From Cudoniella acicularis (taxonomy: Eukaryota > Ascomycota > Leotiomycetes > Helotiales > Helotiaceae): DNA of 14,718 nt. The notes under the pieces were generated by a model. It had not been told where the DNA came from, did not search any database, and saw nothing but the letters and a program-made list of their open reading frames with translations. The position numbers and the translations under genes were made by a program. Where the stretch lies: contig JAAMPI010001413.1 in the NCBI GenBank assembly GCA_013054445.1, positions 1 through 14,718 on the forward strand, written 5' to 3'. This document shows, in pieces, positions 9,206-14,718 of the stretch; position 1 is the first letter of the stretch, and the number at the start of each line of letters is the position of its first letter.

Positions 9206-9948
9206 ATGGGCATTTGTTCTTCTTGTCTGCGGCGCCGTCACTCTCGTGATTTGTCTGACGAGGTATGTTATGTCGCCGCACTGCTGCTCAATACAATGCG
9301 CTGACAGATTTCTGCGCCAGGACGAGAGCTCCCGACTGCTCTTCGACGACCCGCATGGCCATCATTATGGCAGCTTCAGCGATCAACAAGCTGGCATCGT
9401 GCCAGCTGATCCACAGGAGGTCCAGCGAGAGACGGAGGCCTTGCAGAAGGTCGTAGCACAAACATCCAAGTACGCTCTGCTTTGTGGACTTTTCTTTCTG
9501 CGCAATTGGGAGCCGGGCATCCATCCGATGCTCCCTCGTGCATTTCTCCACCCCGTGACACCTACATTCCCCCCCCTCCTCCCCTCTCACACCCAACCAC
9601 AACAGATGGCGGCTAATTGAGTCTCGCAGCCATCTCGTCGATATCTTTGCTATGGTTCCACAGACTGGCCCTCCCGCCGCGTCCTCGCTTTTCCCCGCCC
9701 AGGACGCGAAGATTTTGCGATACCAGGACGTTCTCGCAAAGATTTCTACCTCCACACACCCGCAAGACCAGACCACCCAGACCCAGCCAGCATCAGCTGA
9801 GCGCCCATCCAACGTTTCCGACGGCTGGATATCGGACGACGAAGAAGCAGAGGAAATGAAGCGGTATACACCCGTCAAATCGGACGGCATCGGACCCCTT
9901 CTCGGCGGGTTCGCAGATGCAGAAGATGCAGACTCGCCCATGGAATAG
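9206..9948 (+). CDS. Ego1/Meh1/LAMTOR1-like scaffold of the vacuolar TORC1-activating complex (3 exons)
   Basis: Exons 9206-9262, 9321-9469 and 9630-9948 join in frame to 174 residues. Intron 1 (9263-9320) has GTATGT, CTGAC and CCAG; intron 2 (9470-9629) has GTACGC, CTAAT and GCAG. The protein starts MGICSSCLRRR: Gly2 for N-myristoylation and Cys4/Cys7 for palmitoylation, which anchors it to the vacuole or late endosome. Exon 2 gives SSRLLFDDPHG and a helix RETEALQKVVAQTS; exon 3 continues NHLVDIFAMVPQTGPP, the core of the LAMTOR1 domain. In yeast this scaffold holds Ego2, Ego3 and the Gtr1-Gtr2 GTPases and conveys amino-acid sufficiency to TORC1; the same role is inferred here. The C-terminus has an acidic VSDGWISDDEEAEEMKRY stretch. 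Length fits fungal homologues. The short first exon carries the whole lipidation signal. Confidence 0.9.
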
Positions 9949-10959
9949 ACATGGTTGGCAGCCAGAACGGTGGTAGGAGGTGTTGCACGGCGTTAAGGCG
10001 TTGGCTGGTGGTTGCAATACCCTTATACATCGACCTGCTTTCGCCGCGTTCTCGAGGATGGATTGATGGATATTGGCATTTGACTGGACCAGCTAAGCGT
10101 AATTTGACTATGCGTTGTATCATTCCAGCATTCCCTTTGTCTGAAGCGCTTGTTTACTGGCTGTTGGACCGTTCGACGGGGCCTATCAAGTGGCTCTCAT
10201 CTCTGCACTCCATCTGCAACAGATGTCCATTGACGGTTAGCCACGTTTGCAAATTACACCTCATCTCTGTTCTCGTTCCCGTCTCATAAAGCTCAGAAGC
10301 TCCCCTCGTTGCTCTTGGATTGTTTCTCAAACTTTTTCCGCCATCTTCGCTCAATGTGAGGGCATGGGTGGCTGCCCGATGCTGACAACTACCGCGGTGC
10401 CGCGCAATTCCCATCATGGCTCTGGCTAATCTCGTGCAGCGACGGCGCTTAGACAAGGTCGTCAACACAACAACACACCATGACTTCCATTTAAGTCTCT
10501 CTGTTGCCACAAGGACAACAGACGCTGGCATCGCGATATCAACATCCTGATCTATATGTCGCTATTGCTCTTAACACGCCATCTCGACCCACGTTCGTCT
10601 CCACGATCAGCTGGAGCCGCTGGGCCAACTATCTAAGCGCCCGGCAACCATTCCTCCAAGTCCCGAGCCTTGAGGCATGGTCCTCACTGGAGAAACAAAC
10701 GGATCACGGTGTCACAATCATCCTGAGGCTCTTGAGAACGTGTTGGGGCCGTTTCATCGTTACACACTACTGCTATCTGAGATCATAGACGATTACATTT
10801 GACTTCCCCCGAGCCAGTCATTTCTTGCGCCGCCTTCCAAATCCAAATCCAATTTTCTTCAAATATCCAAGGAAACTCAGAAACCACGGAGAAGCAAATG
10901 AAACAAAGAAATCCAACCCTTCTATTCGTTCCCCGCCGCGCCAGTCTCCAATCGGAGCT
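9949..10959. other. Intergenic region between convergent genes, no gene seen
   Basis: About 1 kb lies between the stop of the LAMTOR1-like gene (+) and the stop of the small cysteine protein gene (-). It should contain both 3' untranslated regions. Open frames of 94 to 125 codons occur on both strands, but they overlap each other, have no recognisable motifs and show the mixed composition of chance frames. No tRNA-like A/B boxes were seen. Confidence 0.55.
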
Positions 10960-11304
10960 TTATCTGGTGGTTTGCTGGTTATTGGCTCGCTGGTAGTTGA
11001 GCTCGGAGATCTCCCATTTCAATGTGCTGATCAGGGCCTGGGATGCTTCGATCGATGCTCCTCGCTGGTGTCCTTTCTGCTCCTCTTTCACCCAACGGGC
11101 GATTCGCTCCTGTTCCTTCACCACGCGCCCCTCCTTGGTGTCGATCTTTGTGCAAAGCTTGCATTTCTCGCGGGTTGGGATGGTGCTCATGACGAGTTTC
11201 ATGCCACAGGTCTCGCCAGTGCGGTACTCCTTGGAGCAGTGCTGACGGAAGTGTCCCCACTTGAAGTCGTTGCAGGCCATCTGGTATTGATCGTAGAAGC
11301 ACAT
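10960..11304 (-). CDS. Small conserved fungal protein of unknown function with six cysteines
   Basis: A single 114-residue frame starts MCFYDQYQMACNDFKWGHF. It contains six Cys (C2, C11, C23, C33, C48, C51), the words FRQHCSKEYRTGETCGMKL and CKLC, and a charged, probably helical C-terminal half (KEQERIARWVKEEQKG, SLISTLKWEISEL-like pattern). I recognise this general pattern (MC-Y, a Cys, W-x(2)-F-x(2)-HC, TGETCGMKL, CxLC) from many hypothetical ascomycete proteins; no function is known to me. The Cys/His spacing could bind zinc, but that is inference. There is no signal peptide, so it is probably cytosolic or nuclear. The start is supported by the conserved MC opening and by the absence of an earlier ATG in the leader exon (see 11324-11385). 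Confidence 0.8.
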   Translation of the reverse strand: MCFYDQYQMACNDFKWGHFRQHCSKEYRTGETCGMKLVMSTIPTREKCKLCTKIDTKEGRVVKEQERIARWVKEEQKGHQRGASIEASQALISTLKWEISELNYQRANNQQTTR

Positions 11305-11323
11305 GTTGGCCGGAGGTATGGGT

Positions 11324-11385
11324 CTTCGGGTGTGTTAGCTCGGCCAAACTTGAAACGGAATCTGGTGCTGGAGGGGAGTACTCAC
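11324..11385 (-). other. Probable intron in the 5' leader of the small cysteine protein gene
   Basis: On the minus strand a perfect GTGAGT donor begins at 11385 and is followed by GCTAACA (branch, 11339-11333) and an AAG acceptor ending at 11324. The 62-base size is typical for this genome. The exon before it (about 11386-11555) is CT-rich and has no ATG on the minus strand, so this is a leader intron and does not change the protein. Confidence 0.6.
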
Positions 11386-11585
11386 TGGCTGTCGTTGGAC
11401 GTTTGAGGTTGAGGAGATGCTGGTTGCTTGTGGCGCAGAAAGGGCACTCTGAAGTGCTTTGAGTTTTGTTGTGAGTGAAAGTGCTTGATGTTTGAGAAGG
11501 CAGAAGGTTATGATAGATCTGTGGATGAGGAGAATGAAGCTGATGCTGATGCTGATACAGACTTGAAAGAGGCCACGAAGAGCGG

Positions 11586-11593
11586 TACTTATA
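11586..11593 (-). promoter_or_regulatory. TATA box for the small cysteine protein gene
   Basis: TATAAGTA on the minus strand lies about 30 bases upstream of a CT-rich leader that begins near 11555 and contains CAGCAT trinucleotide-type repeats and TTCATTCTCCTC. Distance to the ATG at 11304 (about 280 bases, including the leader intron) is reasonable. The exact transcription start cannot be seen. Confidence 0.45.
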
Positions 11594-13093
11594 CACCAAA
11601 GAACATATACCAGAGAGAAAAATGATAAACCACCCGTGTGTTATTCGGCTCAACCCAACAAAATTCTCTTGGTCTGCATGGCCGCCCTCCACCCGCCTCC
11701 TCATTCAGCAGACAACGCATATCTGCAAGTTTTGCCGTTGTCACCCCAGGCCTTGCCATCCAGGGCGACATCTCCACCGTTGATCATATCCGTTTCGTGC
11801 CACCAACCCTGCCGCAACCTCAGGTTTCTTTCCATTATTATTCATGGTCATCTCCGCTCGGACACTCCGGCCTCATCGAGGCAAAAGCAAAGCTGCAAGA
11901 CTCATTTCAATAGGACGGAAGTTTGGACTTAGCAGGTGCCAGCACATTTTGGCTCTGTTGCATATTGATGGATATCCTGCATCCTGTCGGCATATGCACA
12001 AACCGACAATATTCAATCACGTTATGGTCTGTCGATCCATGGCCTCCTTCGTTTTCAGGTCGTCGCCGTTTTGGTTTGTGATGAGTGAGGACGAAATGGG
12101 GTTTTTGTGGGTCTTTCCGCTTGTTCACCGGCACGGGACAATTCAGAGCCCTGATCGAGACCACACTTATCACAGCTTTTGATGGCTTATACTCCAGCAT
12201 GTCAAACAAATCCCGCAAGCCCTTTTGTCCTGCCCAACCGGAATGAATGGAAAGCGAGCCGTAGGCCTGCTATTCTTGCACTACCATACGAGATTGGTAC
12301 GAGGGTCTGCAGTTGGCCTTGTCTTCTCTTTGGCAAGTGCTATAACCCTGATATTAATCAACTACGCCCTCACGTCCTTTCGGGCCGGGAGACATCACAT
12401 GTTGGTGGCTGCTTGCTGCCAACGCTGAAGCTCTCATCCAAGTGGAATATGCCTTGGTTCAGTCTCCATCCTTGGACATGATTTGGAAGTCTGGTGACTG
12501 CGAGCCACGGTGGAAAAATGGATCTATCTCCTGCAGCCAGAGTCGCCCGCATGCATTCAGTGAGGAATGTTTCGACCTGCGTCTAGACTATCCTTCTCTA
12601 GTCCTGAGGAACGCCTCGCCAGGATGGACTTGATGCGTTGTCAGAGATACCCTCAGGCAAGATCAATGACCGACCATCACTCTGCATGGAAGCCAACACG
12701 AGAGATAGCACATTCTGCCGATCTCCGCAAGTCTCGCCACTCACAAGGGTTTTCATGACATTTAGGGACCATCATACTTTTCGCTAAGACGTTGGAGGCA
12801 AGCTTTCCAATGGGGGTCCTACTGACGTGGCGACCTCAGCTTGGTTCTTTCATACAGCGGTCTTATTTGGAGGATGATAAGATTCGGCTGCAATGCACTC
12901 GGGCCTTGAATCACACAGCTTTTTTTGGTCATTTAATTTCATATCTGTCACATCTTTCAAGGTTTTTTCAGTCAAAGTCAAAGTCTGGCAAGGCAGGTCT
13001 GTATCTGCCGGTCTGAACCGCAGCTGAATCTGCGTATGCCGGGCAGACTATTTTAAAAGATTTTCAGTGCCTGGTGATGTTATTGCTGGTCTC

Positions 13094-13222
13094 TTATTGC
13101 TCAATTGCTTGGCCTTCTTTTTTCTGGCCGTGACGACGGCAAGACTTGACGGTGGCAAAGGCTATGCAAAAGGTGCAGATGTCGTCACACAGAGTCTGGG
13201 CTGATTCAAGATGACAGACCAT
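13094..13222 (-). CDS. Candidate cysteine-rich mini-protein or exon (unrecognised)
   Basis: The minus-strand frame from the ATG at 13222 to TAA at 13094-13096 codes 42 residues; the same frame is open back to 13270, giving STFGHGNSASECMVCHLE before it. The residues follow C-x2-C-x8-C-x3-C-x2-C-x8-C-x2-H, a plausible zinc-binding layout (ECMVC, LCDDICTFC, KSCRRHG). Codons favour C in the third position (GCC, ACC, GTC, GAC, ATC), unlike the neighbouring chance frames. The start is unsure: GHGNSASEC lies before the ATG and looks like part of the protein, so a spliced upstream exon is likely, perhaps the Arg/Lys-rich frame around 13350-13270 (PSRRAQKRPRR). No convincing donor/acceptor pair was found. 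I do not recognise the family. Confidence 0.35.
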   Translation of the reverse strand: MVCHLESAQTLCDDICTFCIAFATVKSCRRHGQKKEGQAIEQ

Positions 13223-14507
13223 GCATTCCGAGGCGGAGTTGCCATGGCCGAAAGTGGAAGTTGGCTTGGATCATGGTTTTAAGGGATTGACAGCGACGAG
13301 GGCGTTTTTGGGCACGACGAGAGGGGGTTGGGGAATTGGCGAGAGGCGACATTGACGATTGCCTGATGCAGGAGAGGTGATATGTTGGGGACATAGCATT
13401 TGGCTGTTAGCCGATGTTTACGCTCTGCCTGGCCTCTTCTCCGGATTCGATAGGTAAGCAAGAGGGTAAACAGGGCCCCTTTTTTGACCAAGCGAGTCGT
13501 TTTCTCGGAGCAAAAGCAAAAACATCAAATCAACAGTCTTTTAGATGAGCACGGCGAAGCCTCACTCGGAACTTGTGAAATTCGATGACTTTGAAGACGT
13601 TGAAAAAGTGTTTAATGTAGTGTCCTGTCATTCGGGTCACCTTAAATCATGTGCTGGAAAGTACCTGCGACAACGCGGAAATAGCGGGAGCTGTTTGCTC
13701 GATTCTCACCAATCACAGGGGCAAATTGGGTGGTGAAAATATTAAGGTGTGGTGCAGCCTCGCAATTCTTCCACCGAGTCGCACGTCTGGAGCATCATTG
13801 GCGGGCTCTCTGCGGGAGAGGCTGTAGGGAGATAACATTCGCGGTGTTGGCGAAGGTGGGGCTTGGGGACGCCAAACTTGGAGAAGGGGGGTGTGGATGG
13901 GCGTCTCATTCGCGGCCTGGCAGTCTGGCAGAGCACATTATCGAGGAGCGTGCTGGCTGCTATCGAGGAGACCCTTTCAGGGGAGTGGACGGTGATAGGG
14001 ACGATGGACACAGCGAACGGTGGACATGGACAGACAACATGCAGGGCAGGCTCGCAGGCAGGACAGGCAGTGCAGACTCAAACCGGGCAGCAGCAGGGTC
14101 GCAGACGGACTTATCTAGGCACAGATAGTACCTGTGTGTGCGGCCAGAGTGTGATGTGATGAAGGGCGTGTACAGTAAGTATCTGTGTAGTCTAGCACGA
14201 GAAGCACGTTACGGTACGGTGTGTGTCTGTCGTTACAGTCATGTATGCAGCATTGCTGCAACACGATAGCATGTGCTGTGCTGCAATGTAATGCGCTGCG
14301 CGGCGATAGACGGCAATAATGGCCGTGTGGCCGTGACGTGAGGTCGGGCAGGGCGAGTGCGTGAAGGGCCGGTAAGGGGAGGCATCGTTGGTCTGCGTTG
14401 TCCCTGGGGTCTTGGTGGTCGAGACCGTGGTGGATGTTCGTTGAGGAGGTAGGAAGTGAGTGAGCTGGCTGACCGGGTCAGACAGATGGAGCGCAGTGTG
14501 AGCGATT

Positions 14508-14556
14508 GAGTGATTTGAATGAGTGAGTGAATGAGCGAGAGTGAGAGTGAAAGTAA
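14508..14556 (+). repeat. GAGT/GAAT/GAGA tetranucleotide-like low-complexity tract
   Basis: The tract is an imperfect array of GAGT, GAAT, GAGC and GAGA units (GAGTGAGTGAATGAGCGAGA at 14521-14540). On the minus strand it reads as a CT-rich tract, as is common in fungal promoters and leaders. Confidence 0.55.
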
Positions 14557-14650
14557 GATGTCGTTGGTTCGGCGAACAGTGAAAGGTAGGGCATTGGGAC
14601 ATGGAGATGGCAGCTTGCAAGTCGTCAACTCGACCACTAAGGGGATTGAA

Positions 14651-14695
14651 GGTCAGGCCAGATCAGGTCAGGTCAGGCCAGGCCAGCGCCGGCCA
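14651..14695 (+). repeat. Pentanucleotide tandem repeat, consensus GGYCA, nine units
   Basis: Nine consecutive 5-base units read GGTCA, GGCCA, GATCA, GGTCA, GGTCA, GGCCA, GGCCA, GCGCC, GGCCA. Seven match GGYCA exactly and two differ. The C/T choice within units alternates irregularly. Confidence 0.75.
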
Positions 14696-14718
14696 GCCTT
14701 GTGTTTTGGGGGCGAATG

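Larger units (their letters stand above)
11600..14718. other. Long region without a confident gene
   Basis: About 3.1 kb holds many short overlapping frames on both strands (60 to 142 codons) but none with a known domain. Between 12.9 and 13.1 kb the plus strand has a GTCAAAGTCAAAGTCT repeat. The minus strand from 14640 to 14400 is CT-rich (TTTCACTCTCACTCTCGCTC, then ACGAACATCC ACCACGG) and looks like a fungal transcript leader, with the first well-placed minus ATG near 14380. A long leader or regulatory region for a minus-strand gene, or a non-coding transcript, would fit; this is inference. A cysteine-rich frame at 13094-13222 is described separately. Confidence 0.4.

Noticed and set aside
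8893..9213. 106-codon minus-strand frame rich in Arg and Lys
   Set aside because: It is the reverse of the pyrimidine-rich leader of the LAMTOR1-like gene; no known motif.
11638..12182. Overlapping plus-strand frames after the small cysteine protein promoter
   Set aside because: No splice pattern or homology-like motif links them; composition is mixed.
12243..12428. Plus-strand 61-codon frame with a possible membrane helix (GLVFSLASAITLILINYAL)
   Set aside because: One hydrophobic stretch alone is weak evidence; no promoter, conserved motif or codon bias distinguishes it from overlapping frames.
13730..14128. 132-codon plus-strand frame, GC-rich
   Set aside because: Composition reflects the GCAGG-rich DNA (Gly, Arg, Ala); no recognisable domain and overlaps minus-strand frames of similar size.
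1..14718. tRNA, rRNA or CRISPR features
   Set aside because: No A/B box pair with cloverleaf potential, no ribosomal sequence and no spaced direct repeats were seen; CRISPR would not be expected in a fungus.

Overview
The window looks like nuclear DNA of a filamentous ascomycete (Pezizomycotina, possibly Leotiomycetes; the class is a guess). The genes are split by short introns with fungal splice signals (GTATGT or GTGAGT donors, CTAAC/CTGAC branch sites, CAG/TAG acceptors). There are no operons, genes lie on both strands, and intergenic stretches run from 0.1 to about 3 kb. The protein families (GMC oxidoreductase, fungal GNAT, HeLo/kinase-like, DNCLR-type six-cysteine secreted protein, Ego1/LAMTOR1) are typical of such fungi.

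Layout. (1) 88-1876 (+): a three-exon GMC flavin oxidoreductase that splices to a complete 554-residue protein. (2) 2493-3229 (-): a three-exon GNAT acetyltransferase of about 200 residues, whose first intron would be unusually short. (3) 3783-4196: a 414-bp non-autonomous DNA element (MITE-like) with 46-47 bp terminal inverted repeats and a TA target duplication. (4) 4332-5978 (+): a HeLo-domain plus kinase-like gene, the type linked to fungal self/non-self recognition and cell death, broken by one nonsense codon and several frame changes. (5) 6119-7834 (-): a secreted, Ser/Thr-rich and His-rich protein with two tandem six-cysteine DNCLR modules; its reading frame changes twice in the N-terminal third. 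(6) 9206-9948 (+): a three-exon Ego1/Meh1/LAMTOR1-like lipid-anchored scaffold of the vacuolar TORC1-activating complex, the clearest housekeeping gene here. (7) 10960-11304 (-): a small cysteine-containing protein of a recurrent but uncharacterised fungal type, preceded by a TATA box and an intron-containing leader. (8) About 11.6-14.7 kb: a long stretch without a confident gene. It holds a short cysteine-rich frame on the minus strand (13094-13222, open upstream to 13270), a CT-rich leader-like tract on the minus strand, and a pentanucleotide repeat array at the right end.

The genes do not form an obvious pathway or biosynthetic cluster. The window reads as a mosaic: conserved genes (LAMTOR1, GMC, GNAT) beside an accessory patch from 3.7 to 7.9 kb with a transposon relic, a decayed recognition/cell-death gene and a fast-evolving secreted repeat protein. 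The items most worth checking are the broken HeLo/kinase gene and its neighbouring MITE, the His-rich two-module secreted protein, and the hidden cysteine-rich mini-ORF.
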